Shown here one piece after another: positions 24,620-35,848 of a DNA stretch of 64,000 nt. Under the pieces are notes generated by a model. That model was not told the DNA's origin, ran no database searches, and was given only the letters and a program-made list of their open reading frames with translations. Position 1 is the stretch's first letter. Each line of letters begins with the position of its first letter. The position numbers were made by a program, and so were the translations under genes. Source of the stretch: Todiramphus chloris collaris (taxonomy: Eukaryota; Chordata; Aves; Coraciiformes; Alcedinidae); the NCBI GenBank assembly GCA_025345505.1, contig JANVCC010000012.1, positions 12,183,845 to 12,247,844 on the forward strand, in the 5' to 3' direction.

Positions 24620-25422
24620 TGTCACGGTTTAGTCAGGGCAGCCGCTTAGACCTATAACAGATACTCTCTGTTAACCCCCCTCCCTCCCCAGAGGGGAAAG
24701 AGAAAGGGAATAAGGGAGAGAGACTTAGCAATTAGAAAAAGAAACTAGAACAGCTTTAATGAAAATGAAAATAATAATTATAAAAATGGAATATATACAA
24801 ATATATACAAAAACCAGTATCGAACCCAACCCCCCTGATGGTAACTGCATCACCACTGATGCTGTGAGCAGGCACTGGGGCAGTCCTAGACTGGGCCCCG
24901 CAGCAGATGGGAGCTGTGTTCAGGAGCTGGATTCTGGTACTGGGTTCAGGAACACACAGACTGGATCAAAGGCGGAACAGACAGAGGCCTCCTTGGGTGC
25001 TCCAAGGAAGGAACCGAAAGAGGACCCGAGCCAAGACAAGCAAAAGCTGTCAAGGCAGTCCAACAGGGGAGAAGAGCCCAGAGACCCTTCTGATCACACA
25101 GCTCTAAACCGAATATGGTGTAATTGGGATGGAATACCTCGCTGGTCAGTTTAGAGTCACCTGTCCTGTCCATTCCTCCCTGAAGGTGCAGCCTTTCACT
25201 TTCTGCACCCCCCCAATGTGGTACACGAGACCCAGCAGTGGCCTTTGTCTGCATACCAATCCTTGGTAGTAACTCTAAACATGAGGTGTTATCACTTCTA
25301 GAAGCAGACACTGTCTGTGAAAACAGGCTGCTAACTTCAGACAGTGCAATTAATTAGAAGAATTGAGATGAAAAGTAAAATTACTGAACAGAATTAGTTC
25401 TGTTTTCACTCAAACCAGGACA
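24620..25422 (-). mobile_element. Solo LTR of an avian endogenous retrovirus (803 bp)
   Basis: On the minus strand it starts TGTCCTGGTTTGAGTGAAAA and ends AACCGTGACA, the TG...CA ends of an LTR. It aligns end to end with the solo LTR at 47461-48272 in the opposite orientation. A polyadenylation signal (ATTAAA on the minus strand) sits at 24755-24760. Candidate 5-bp target duplications flank it: GCCCT (24615-24619) and GCCAT (25423-25427), one mismatch. Five-base duplications and the terminal sequence suggest an ERVL-type family. No internal retroviral sequence is attached, so it is a solo LTR left by recombination. Short open frames inside it are not genes. Confidence 0.85.
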
Positions 25423-25427
25423 GCCAT

Positions 25428-28400
25428 TTATAGGTATTAATAGAGGAAGATAATTGCTGGCATTACTCATGGCATTTAATTTCACCAAAGCTGTTGTTGA
25501 ACAGTGCTTTCCTCAAGGTGAGGATATTCTGTGAGGAATTTTCAAGTGTCATGTCTCATGCTTTACAAATAGGCAAACCTTTCTTTCAAATTTCTTTCAA
25601 AATACTCCCTTTCTCCTCTAAAATCTCCCTCTGCTTCCCCTAAAACACACTGAAAATGCTTCTGGTTTACAACAAACTATATACATAGAAATAGAAGGTT
25701 CAAGGATAATTCCTAACAATTTGAAAGATGTATCACCTAGTCTGACTCAATAAATGTCCTTTTCTTCCTCTTAGAAGCTTATAGGGTTTTGCTCTTTGTG
25801 GGTCTTTTTTTTTTGTTGGGTTTTTTTTTGTTTTTTTTTTTTTTGGTCCTTTTGTTTGTTTGTTTCCTAAAAAAAATAGTTTGTTAATCTGCTCAGAATG
25901 TAATGATAATAGCAGGTGAGCATAAAAATGAAAGCGTGAGAATCTAAGATAAATGAAAACAAGCTTGATGAGTCGGTAACCCACATTATATGTCAGGAAG
26001 ATAAAAGATATTTACACACTGACAAAGAAACAGGTATGTCTATTATCTCTTAATTTTCCAAATCACAGATTCGAAGATACTGAAAGTAAATGCATCATGT
26101 GCTTTATTCATATGGAACAATTGCACAGTAATATCAGATCAAGTACATCATAAGGTTATAGTGGCATCTAGGCCAAAGTCTCAAAGGGTAACCAACAGGA
26201 ATGTACCTGTCACAAAGAACATTATTCTATACTTAGAGCCTTTGACTTAAATTGTCTTCAATCTATCCTGTAAAAGAAACATATATAATGAGTTTCAGGT
26301 TATCATGGGGACCCTCATTACCATTTAATATTCACCTTTATTTTCCAAAAGATATGATTTTATGTGGGCCTCATTCAAGTCTGGTCAAAATTAAACAGTG
26401 TTTACTTTGTTTTTCAAGGCTTCTAGGGAAATAAAGTATGACTAGGTCAAATAGGACCTGAAGTCAATGCTGATTCAGACTATTCAGCTTACACAGACAC
26501 TACTGTCAAATCAGGAGATATTGGCAGCTCAGAGCATTAAAGAAGAAGTTTGGACATTGCAGATTTTTCACTTGGCAAGAAATGCTATGATACCAAGAGT
26601 AAAATGACCATAGGTTTGAATTAATTAAAATGGCCATCACTTAAACAGAAATCTGAAAGAGTATAAATTTGAATTACTTTAGTTTCTTGGACAGCTGAAT
26701 CCAGGCCTAAAGATTTGATATAGTGTATATAAAAGATACAAGGAGTTTCATTGATTTTAACTATGTAATGATTTTTGTGGATAAAGTTATAGAAATAGAA
26801 TAGAAATATAGAAATAGAAATCCAGACTAATTTGTGTGAAAATATCCCTTCTCCCCAACAATAAAATATAAAGCCTAATTAGAGTTTTTATAAATTTGTG
26901 GGTTTGATAGAATACCTTATCTAAACAGGAGAAGTTGAGAGTCAGTACAATGTATTCACATTAAAAATTCCCATGATGAGTCAATATTACATAGAAGAAG
27001 CTCCCTTTATATCAGAAAGCACATGGTGCTTTTTTTTGTAAATAAAACATTTCAATTACAGGAAAAAAAAAAAAGTCATAATTCTTCACTATTTGTTTAA
27101 CTTGAATATGTTATTCAATATGACCTGTAAAATCACAGGTACTGGGTGGAAAACCTATTCCATTTATTTATTGCTTGAAAATAAACTTTTTCATCTGAAT
27201 AGTACCCATAAGAGCTCATTCAAATTTTATGTCTGTGTTCAGTTTTTGATAGTCACATAATGGATGTTTACCTTATTATAGTAATTGGAAAGATTTTATG
27301 CCATGAGACAACCATTATCATTACTTCCGTACTTTTGTGCATGGTGACAGTGCTAGAATCATAATTTGTCATGATTTGACTGACATACACTCACCTAATA
27401 GGAATCAAATAGATAAAGTTTATATCTCTCTCTTCTGCAAGAATAATAGGAATTATCACAAGGATTATTTTACTGTTACAGGTTATACACTTTTGCAAAT
27501 ATATTAAAGAGATTGTTGTTAAATTACTCTGTAAAATTCCTACAGAAAAGTAACCACACTTTATTTTTATTCTGTCACTTTTTTCAGCTCTGATAGAGTG
27601 AACAGACCTTCCACAACTCTCTTGGACAATGTAACATCCCTGTAAGAGCTCTAGCAATAAATTCCATTGAAGAAAATGCACTGATGATGGATTTTAACTG
27701 AAATCCCTGTTCAGGGTGTCTGAGGCAGTAGGTCCTACCGGGGAAGTATGTGAGTCCAGCTGCTGATTTGGTTTAGGCTGCAAAACAAGCTATGCTCTAC
27801 TTAGGGGTGGAAAGTGGCTATGCTGCTAAAAAGCTAAATTAAAGATTGCTGAGTGATGTGGAAACTAGGAGCTTAGTAAAAAACAAACACAGTAGGCACT
27901 GTGATGTGTTTGAGGATTTTTTTTACTTTACCAGTAAAAACACTGTTTGTATCAACAGTTTATATCTTCTACAGAAATGGTAATATAAAAAAGGATCTTA
28001 AATACTGCAAGAGAGGATTTGGTCTGTCTCAGGCTCTTTTCAGGGAGGTGCAATACCTTAAATCTAAGACAATAATTATAATTCTGAAGCATTACCAAAC
28101 AACAAAGAAAGGTCATGTTAGATAAGCTTAAGCTAATACCATATGTTTTTAATTCATCTATTGCTTCATGTTGAAACTTAACTTTTCCACACTTGGATAG
28201 CTTTTGGTGTTTGGAGCATGACTTTGAATCTTCTAACACAGTGAATGGCTGGATGCCATTATACATAGATATTTGCTGCACTGCAGTCCTCCTTTGCTTC
28301 TTTATAGTACATTCGAACTACTGCAAAGCGTGTAACAGCAGTAAGATGAAAGATCTGGACTCTTGCTTGAGAAGTGATAAAGATTGCATGTTGCAAAGGG

Positions 28401-28890
28401 TGAGCATGTATGGATCTACCCCTTCTGTTAGGGAAGGTTATACCTATGGAATTGCTCACTGTTTGCTGTTTTGTGAATCCAGTAGAGTCACTGTTTGCCA
28501 GCTTCTCCCATGAGGGTCTCTGTACATTTTTCGGTGTCTTGTTCATAAAAGTCATGTCTTAAACTGGACAGCCCAGTATTGTCACTTTTTACCTGGTATC
28601 CATTGCATCTGGGTTGATATATTGCATACTATTTATTTATTTATTATTGTATGAAAAATATCATCCCCCATGTCAAATGCATTGAAGAGATTTAAATAAT
28701 ATAGACCTACAGTCAGGTGTTTCTATTGCTTTCAGACATACAGTGCTTCTTTTCCTTGTATTTTGAATTTATATGTTCTTTTCCTTGTATTTTGTATTTA
28801 TATGAAGGTGTCTCCCCTGCAAAAAATCAAAATGATTCCAGAGCACCCTCAGACCAAGATCTTAGAAGTACTTGCAGTTCATAGACTAAT
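25428..28890. other. Intergenic AT-rich DNA, no gene seen
   Basis: Unannotated apart from simple sequence: a T-rich tract with G (25806-25866), a TAGAAA-type short repeat (26786-26821), an A run (27061-27074) and the 29-bp tandem pair at 28747-28804. Several open frames of 90-110 codons (27391-28555) overlap on both strands without any domain signature and are treated as chance. Confidence 0.55.
28747..28804. repeat. Perfectly abutting 29-bp tandem duplication
   Basis: Two copies of a 29-bp unit beginning ttcttttccttgtatttt lie end to end (28747-28775 and 28776-28804) and differ by one base. It is a local tandem duplication a few dozen bases from the retroviral insertion at 28896. Confidence 0.9.
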
Positions 28891-28895
28891 CATGG

Positions 28896-29628
28896 TGTCT
28901 TGTCCCACTCAGTGGACAACGAGGGAGGTGAATCTTTGCGATCCCCTGGTAGAGGCTGTCCCTGCACGGCAGGGCAGCCGGGGCAGCAGAGTCACAACAC
29001 TGACTCCGAGGAACAATAACAAAACAGTTTATTAGTTCTCCCTAATAGAACAATCAACAAACAGTACGGATAAAAGAGTTAATCTTTGTAGGCGATTATT
29101 TTATGGCGCAACCGAATTTTGAGGAAGAAAGTTATTAGAGAAGAGGAAAAGAGAGGAGAGGTGAGGGAGTAAGTAAGAGAGAGAGAGAGTAAGATAAAGA
29201 GAAAAGGTTATCACCACCCGTGGATCCAGCGACGTCTCACTCGATCAATCCAAGTCTTCAGTTCTTCAGTGGTGGGTGCCCACCAATCAATATTTTTCTG
29301 TCCCTTTTATACCCTTGAGGTATCTGGGTGGCATTCCCAACTTCCACAGGAAGTGGTGTTGATTTGCATGAGCTCCATGAGCTAGAAGTAGTGTGGCACC
29401 TGCCATCCACCTCCCCCATGGCGCAGTCAGCAGGAGCACTTAACTAAAGAAAAGACAGAGTCCCACCTATGCAGAACCTATCTCTTCCTTTTGTTAAATC
29501 ATGTCTGCAAGGAGCCAAAGGGGGGCACAGAGACATTAAAAGCAATCAACACCTCTCCCTTCCAGACGGGTCTTTCCAGACCTTATCACCACACAAGGTT
29601 TGAGGCAAACAACAGCCAGGCTCTTACA
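28896..29628 (-). repeat. 3' LTR of the class I-like retrovirus (733 bp)
   Basis: On the minus strand it runs from TGTAAGAGCC (at 29628) to CAAGACA (at 28896), giving TG...CA ends. An AATAAA polyadenylation signal on the minus strand lies at 29028-29033, placing the R region to its left. A purine-rich run (29140-29205, plus strand) lies inside. The first 82 bp recur at 32780-32861 at the other end of the element. It would have supplied 3' end formation for the provirus. Confidence 0.8.
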
Positions 29629-29645
29629 CATGGTCACCCCGTGAC

Positions 29646-31527
29646 TCAAACATTGGGGGTGTCATTTCTTCTGCCTTCTTGTCCTAGGTATTCATCTTCT
29701 AGGGTGGTGATGCGAACATAGCGTACAGGAGAGAGAGGAGATGATATAGAAGAAAGCAAACGGCTGATCATACATTTTACATTGTCTATTCCTATAACTA
29801 GAAATATGAGTCCCACCACCAAAATTAACCCAATGTGCATCAACCATTTTCCCCACCCCGTGAGTCCCAAAGATTTCAGTATAGATACAATCCATGATCC
29901 TGGAGCAAGTCCGTTAAACCAGTCCTTTGGTTGTGAGGATTCAAACAGTTCAGCAGTCTGGTCGGAGACTTCTTTCATCTTAGCTCAGGCCTCATTTATA
30001 GAAGTGGTGGCATTGTGTATAGTGACACAACATTCTCCATCTGTAAGATTTAACATCCCACATACTCCATGTTCCTTTAACAGCAGCATGTCCAAAGCCA
30101 ATCTGTTCTGTAGGGTCATTTTGGATGCTTGTTGGACCTGTGAATTTAATTCTCCAAAAGCCTGACCAGTCCAGTTACTTAACAAGTTCAATTGCCAAGT
30201 AATATTCTCTAATACAAATTGGTGTCTTTTTAAAGTAACATATGGGGTAAATATGTTTTCGAACATCAAGGAGACTGTTTGTCCAGTGGTATAATAATTG
30301 GGTATCCTAACTCCATGTACTGCCCAACCAGGTCGTTCATTTTGAGTATGGCAACGTGTCCGTGTCCGAGGAGCAGTAAAATTAAAAACTCTAGTGGGAC
30401 ATAAAGAAGGAATTCCAATACCACATCTTAATCCTGCATGGTATTCCAATGTTAGATAGGAGTAAAATTTTCCATCTGAGCACCCCCAAGCCAATCCCAA
30501 AGGAGCTGGGTAAATGCTGGTTCTACAGTTATACTGATCTGTATAGTTCATAATGTTGATAACTGGTTCAGTGTCCACAGGCGTTCCCTTTACAGGGTAA
30601 TGTGTGAATGGAACGCCACATGAAATGAGGCATTGCACCTTTCATCTTGGTTTCACCATCCTTTAGATGGGTAACCCCAACAGGTGCACATATCTCTTAT
30701 CAAGGTTCTGAGGCTATTAATAAACCATGTCTCAGGGGGATCACCAGGTCCATCATCACAAATAATTGTTTTAGAACATTTGAAGAGGGAACTTTCAGCT
30801 TCCCTTGTCAGTGGATAAAATCAGGGTCTGTTAGTGGTCGTTCTATGTCAAAGATGGACCAGGCCCACATTACATTACTCCCATGTCTTAAAGATAGCTG
30901 TGTTTTGTTAGGGAGCTGTATACACCACATTGGTTCCCACTGAATAGAATAATTTGCCTCATAAAAATCAGGTTTTGCCAGAGGATCAAACAAAGGATCC
31001 TAAGGATAATAGATACATGAACGGTTATATTCCTGCTTATCAAATGTAATACCACCTCGAGACAGAATTCCAGATTTTAAAAGTGAGTGTGGTCCTTTTA
31101 TTGAAGAATGGGAAAAAATGGTAATTTTAGGACGCTCCATGGTACAGGCTGTCTCTGCCCATGAAGTAGCATCTTTAATTTCAATGGAGGGTTTTTTCCA
31201 AATGGTGTAGCTAGATGTTCTGATCAGTGGGGAACCTCTCCATTGGACCTGTCTGGTATTCCAGGCTCTGTCGAGAGTTGTCATAGAGGTGGCATTTGTC
31301 ATATTAAAGATAAATGACAAATTTACAGGTGACATAAAAAACCTGAGACCCTCTTCAGCAGCCTGGGGTAAAGAGATACATAAGCCTTGATCTTGATGCC
31401 CCCAGAGTCTCATAAAACCCTGTATCATTTTCCAGGCAAGGTTTGGGGTTCCATCTCCTTGGCCCCTGGTAATAAAGGCAATGAGAAGGGTCTCCCAAAA
31501 CAGCAATTTCAACAATGATATGTACAT
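29646..31527 (-). pseudogene. env remnant of the class I-like retrovirus
   Basis: Retroviral envelope region. The start (near 31527) has a hydrophobic leader typical of an Env signal peptide. The surface part carries several N-glycosylation motifs. The transmembrane part has [20 protein letters not shown], then the conserved heptad and immunosuppressive-type block around [19 protein letters not shown] with a downstream CC, and a hydrophobic membrane span (HIGLILVVGLIFLVIGI) near the C-terminus. In simple retroviruses env is made from a spliced message. The stretches are long but broken, so this is a fossil; it could be confused with a captured host env, which nothing here demonstrates. Confidence 0.85.
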
Positions 31528-31732
31528 TGCAACTTACAACAATTTCCTAAACCAATAACAAAAAAAACCCCAAAAGATTACTAAACAACAGATCTAGATA
31601 ATCTTGAATAATTTTCACACAAATTATGTCCTTGTATCGAAGGTTGATCTTTCCCCTTGACTGGCGAAGTTTGGCGATCTTCTCTCCCTGTAAAAGAAGA
31701 AAGAAAAACTCGGTTCCTTTATAGAACCGGTC

Positions 31733-32458
31733 TTAGAAAGAAGGAACAACCCATCGGGTATTAATTCGGTGTTCCTTGTCATGGGCATCAGTGGCTACCC
31801 AGGCATACATATTCAGGGGAGTTTTCAATGTCAAGGGAACCTGTCTCACTTTAGGAAGTTCGACTAAGACAGGCTGTCCTGGATGGTGCAGCACCTTGTC
31901 AGAGACTTCAGCTGTACCTTTGGGAATGGAAATAAGGGAAAGGGCTTGAGGGCAAAAAGCACTTAGCCGGGGGCATCCATTTATCCCCCATCGGTCATTC
32001 ACCTTAGTAACTGCATCCCAGAGGCGATTTGCCCATCCCGGATCATGAGGTTTCAGAAATCGCTTTAAAAGACCATTTGTTCGTTCCACTATCCCATTTG
32101 CCTGTGGGTAATATGGGGTATGGAACACCCATTTAATTCCTTCAGACTTTGCCCAATCCTGAACTAGAGACACCGTGAAATGACTTCCATTGTCGGACTG
32201 AACTGAGCACGGTTTTGGGAAATAGCTAAACCACATTCGCAGTCCCTTTATTGTGTTTTCTCCAGTGGCACGGGATACTGATTCAGCTTGAGTAAGTCCT
32301 GATATTACCTCCACCCCCATGAGTACATATTGCTTTCCTTCTGATTTTTGAAAAGGCCCAATGTAGTCAATTTTCCAGGTTTCCCATAGGCCCTTATTGG
32401 TCCTTAAATGGAAGGGGGGGGGTCTTTCAGAAGATTGTTTCCTAGGCGTATCCGACAC
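31733..32458 (-). pseudogene. Integrase region of the class I-like retrovirus
   Basis: The integrase core reads WKIDYIGPFQ (first catalytic Asp), VQSDNGSHFT (second Asp) and YYPQANGIVERTNGLLKRFL (catalytic Glu), with a C-terminal domain ending VATDAHDKEHRINTRWVVPS near 31735. The wording differs clearly from the ERVL integrase at 2230-3107, so the two elements are different lineages. The 241-codon stretch is a long uninterrupted one, consistent with a young insertion. Fossil; the rest of pol is not present. Confidence 0.85.
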
Positions 32459-32780
32459 TGTTCACAGGCTGAAATGACTGTGTTACACAGCTCTCGGGAG
32501 ACAGGCCACCCCCTAGTACTTCCTTCCTTAAAAAGTTCTTTAATTCCTGAATGGCCACTTTTCATGTGGAGCCATTCAATCAGGGAATCCCATTTCTCTT
32601 CCTGCCCTTCAGCAGCCAGGCTAGCCAATCGAGTCAGTGAGTCAACTTGATTATTCCATATGTGAGCTGGGTGTTCACCATCCTGATGTGCAGGCACCCA
32701 TCCCACTAATATGGTCTTTTGTTTTGCTGTGTTCAAAATCTCCTCCCATTTTTCCTGTTGCCATATGGGACTCTGTTCCC
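32404..32780 (-). pseudogene. RNase H end and integrase zinc-binding region
   Basis: Reads VGWVPAHQDGEHPAHIWNNQ (the His-containing C-terminal block of retroviral RNase H), VDSLTRLA, then the integrase N-terminal zinc-binding region: HMKSGHSG with the two His and CEQCRI with the two Cys. It is contiguous with the integrase region to its left. Sequence to the right of 32780 belongs to the LTR piece. Confidence 0.8.
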
Positions 32781-32861
32781 AACACCTCTCCCTTCCAGAC
32801 GGGTCTTTCCAGACCTTATCACCACACAAGGTTTGAGGCAAACAACAGCCAGGCTCTTACA
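32780..32861 (-). repeat. 82-bp piece of the 5' LTR
   Basis: Matches 29547-29628, the outer end of the complete LTR, base for base by eye, and lies at the right edge of the element where the 5' LTR should be. It is followed by CATGG, the candidate target duplication. It is the only part of the upstream LTR present. Confidence 0.85.
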
Positions 32862-32866
32862 CATGG

Positions 32867-34549
32867 CCACTAGTGTTGCAAGATCTGTGTGTTCCCCCCT
32901 GTGCTGCCCTGCAGCCAGGTGAGTGCCATCACTCCTGGCCTACTGCTTCTGCCCTCTGCAAGGGAGTCCCATCCTGTGGACATGGAGCAGAGACAGAGTT
33001 CAAAGCTCTAGGGGATGGCCATCTGTGTCCTTTGTATAACACAAGTTTGGAAATAGCTGTAAGCAAGTTTGCAAATAGTTGAATCTTAATGGAAAGTATA
33101 ACTAACTTGTCTCAGATATCATGTATTTCTGATGATGTTTTCAGATGCACATTGCATCTGCTTGCTGTAATATTTTACTATGGAGTCAGACATAAAATAT
33201 TAACTATACTTCTACTTCAAAGATAACACAATACCTACAGCTGTTAGAAAAGGTACATAATTCAAGCTACAATGAGTAACATTCACTCTTACTAACATAA
33301 CATTTTTTGAAACTTCACCGATAAAGTAGAGAATGTATGTATATAATGACTTCAATGTATAATAATCCAAAACACAACTGAATGTTCACTGTCTTGGATA
33401 TTTTAACAACATTCCTCTCACCCAACAGATAAAAAAGTAATAGCCTCAGTCAATGAATATGGCTGTTTATAGTTTTCATGTACATGATGAATTCCAATGA
33501 TGAGTTATGAACTACAGAAGGAAAAATTAAATCACAAGTAGGCAAAGATATTTAACTTGATCTGCAGGTGAGAAACAACTGAATGTATTGAGACAGATTA
33601 GAAAAAGTCTGTCTGAAATCTGCTATAAACCATTCACAGCTATTTTTGAATCAAGAGGACTGAAAGAAAAACCAAAGTAGAATTAAATGAAATATTTTAA
33701 AGAAGTATTAATGATTGAAATAAAGGGAAATAGTTTGAAGGAAAGCATAAATGGCAGAAGTAAGTAAAACATTTAGCACATCTATTTCAACAGACAGGTA
33801 TCAAATGAAAATATTTCAATATATTTGTTTTTTCCCCTATTTAGAGTTTATATCTCATTACCACATTTGAATTCTTATCATTAAACAACAATGGATGTAG
33901 CTGGAAACATTTTAGTTCAGAAAATCATCCTTTAGTAGTGCCTCCTTTTGGTGTATTATTGTTTCTTTCTTCTACTTAAACTATTAATATATCCAGATTA
34001 TGTATACAAAAATATTCAATATTTTACAGCTTCAAAGCTTCCTAAATTAAAGATTTCTATGATTTAACCAGTTGTTTGTCATAATCTTAGAATTTCAGTT
34101 AGTAGTTCTTCATCATGGAGGAAACTGTCCCTTTTTATACTCTTATATGAAGAACTTGTGCTGTAACAAAAACATATCCTTTAGAAAAAATATCTATTTA
34201 TGATTTCAGTACTTTAAATTATGATGAACTTTCACACCACCTGATTTGTTATTTTTACAATTAACCAACACTGTTCAAATCAAATATGGATCTGTATTCC
34301 ACATTTTTTTTCTTAGTTGAAGTTTCACCAGTTATTCCTGATGACAGACTTGCCTGCACATAGATGTTCTGATCTTCTATAGGTGCCTAAAATTTTAATC
34401 AAATCCCCTTTTAAACTTCTACTAAAAGTATATCATTCTAATCTTGAATCATTATTGTAGCTCTTCTCTAAACTGTTGAATGCATTTCAATATCCTTTAA
34501 AAGATTACAAATGACATATTTCAGTAGGCATGTCACTGAAATCACTTAG
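32867..34549. other. Intergenic DNA, no gene seen
   Basis: Unannotated. The first 180 bp are richer in G and C than the rest and then composition falls back to AT-rich. It contains the 91-bp segment 33108-33198 that recurs inside CR1 copy C. No coding domain was seen. Confidence 0.55.
33108..33198 (+). repeat. 91-bp segment duplicated at 34731-34821 (likely source copy)
   Basis: Begins tgtctcagatatcatgtat and is 89/91 identical to 34731-34821, same orientation, 1.6 kb away. Here it is embedded in ordinary non-repeat sequence on both sides, so this is the probable donor. Confidence 0.9.
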
Positions 34550-35618
34550 GATCATAGAATCATAGAATTGTCAGGGTTGGGAGTGACCTTAAAGATCACC
34601 TAGTTCCAACCCCCCTGCCATGGGCAGGGACACCTCCCACTAGATCAGATTGCTCAGAGCCCCATCCAGATTGGTCTTAAAAACTTCCAGAGATGGGGCT
34701 TCCACCACCTCTGTGGGCAACCTGTTCCAGTGTCTCAGATATCATGCATTTCTGATGATGTTTTCAGATGCACATTGCATCTGCTTGCTGTAATATTTTA
34801 CTATGGAGTCAGAGATAAAATGGTGAAGAAATCCTTCCTAATGTCCAACCTGAATCGACCTATCTCTAGTTTTAATCCATTCTCTCTAGTCCTATCACTA
34901 CCCGACAGCCTGAAAAGTCCCTCCCCAGCTTTCTTGTAGGCTCCCATCAGATACTGGAAGGCCACAGTAAGGTCTCCCCAGAGCCTTCTCTTTTCCAGAC
35001 TGAACAACCCCAACTCTCTCAGTCTGTCCCCATAGGAAAGGTGCTCCAGCCCTCTGATCATCCTTGTGGACCTTCTCTGGACACGCTCCAGCACATCCAT
35101 ATCCTTTTTTAATAGGGACTCCAGAACTGGACGCAGTACTCCAGGTGAGGTGTCACAAGAGTGCAGTAGAGGGGGAGAATCACCTCCCTCGACCTGCTGG
35201 CAATGCTTCTCTTGATGCAGCCCAGGATACGACTGGCCCTCTGGGCTGCAAGAGCACCAGTGTGGCTCATGTTGAGCTTCTCATCCACCAGTACTCCCAA
35301 GTGCTTTTCTTCAGGCCTGCTCTCAAGCCAGTCACTGCCCAGCCTATATTGGTGCTTGGGATTGCTCCGACCCAGATGGAGGACCTTGCATTTGGCCTTG
35401 TTGAACTTCATGAGGTTGGCATGGGCCCACCTCTCCAGCCTGTCAAGATCTCTCTGGATGGCATCCCTTCCTTCCAGCGTGTCAGCTACCCCACACAGCT
35501 TGGTGTTGTCGGCAAACATGCTGAGGGTGCACTCAGTGCTACTGTCCATGTTGCTGACAAGTATGTTAAACAAGACTGGTCCCAGTACTGATCCTTGAGG
35601 GACTTCACTTGTCACTTC
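34550..35618 (-). mobile_element. CR1 LINE copy C, 3' portion
   Basis: Minus-strand CR1 of the same subfamily as copies A and B: 3' tail at 34550 (gatcatagaatcatagaatt), then 3'UTR, C-terminal domain ([20 protein letters not shown]) and the reverse transcriptase from [17 protein letters not shown] to SREVILPLY (frame 35109-35684). The DD pair reads FADN (Asn codon at 35515-35517 on the minus strand). About 14 bp of CR1 near 34735-34821 are replaced by 91 bp of foreign sequence. The element is 5'-truncated at about 35618, 230 bp from the start of copy B, which runs the other way. Confidence 0.95.
34731..34821 (+). repeat. 91-bp non-CR1 patch inside CR1 copy C
   Basis: Interrupts CR1 between the block reading GGGCAACCTGTTCCAG and the block GGTGAAGAAATCCTTCC, which are separated by only about 14 bp in copies A and B. 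It matches 33108-33198 at 89 of 91 positions. The left junction shares TGTCTCA with the CR1 sequence expected there. Confidence 0.9.
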
Positions 35619-35848
35619 TATATTCACATTCATTATTGCAATCTGGAATATGGAGTATGAGTGTGATCCCCTACTTAGTTGCATACAGAGATCTGTAACT
35701 ACCCTTCATTATCAGTATTTTAAAAATTAATACAAATTATGGATATGTTCTACATTTGCTGTCTGTATCTGTAAGGCCTCGCATTTGAGTCAACTAAAGC
35801 TCAGCCTTCACTTGGTCAAATATTAGCAAGTCAAGACAGAGCTGTATC

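Larger units (their letters stand above)
28896..32861 (-). mobile_element. Class I-like endogenous retrovirus with env, incomplete, broken
   Basis: On the minus strand, from right to left: an 82-bp piece of LTR (32780-32861), RNase H, integrase, env, and a complete LTR (28896-29628). Gag, protease and reverse transcriptase are not represented. Candidate 5-bp target duplications CATGG lie at 28891-28895 and 32862-32866. The integrase and the env TM-type features point to a gamma-like or class I relative, but I cannot name the family. The copy is broken with only a handful of breaks in what is present, and the 82 bp shared by the two LTR pieces look identical by eye, so it seems the youngest retrovirus in the window. 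Confidence 0.85.

Noticed and set aside
24759-25311. Open frames of 66-131 codons on both strands, with parallel frames at 47601-48133
   Set aside because: They lie wholly within two copies of the same solo LTR; LTRs of this type carry no protein-coding gene.
27901-28555. Cluster of overlapping frames on both strands (74-109 codons) considered as a small gene
   Set aside because: Overlapping on both strands, Cys/Lys/Ile-rich AT-type composition, no start context or domain.
29782-30165. Plus-strand 127-codon frame
   Set aside because: Antisense to the retroviral env remnant.
35064-35598. Plus-strand frames of 131 and 175 codons
   Set aside because: Antisense shadows of the minus-strand CR1 reverse transcriptase in copy C.
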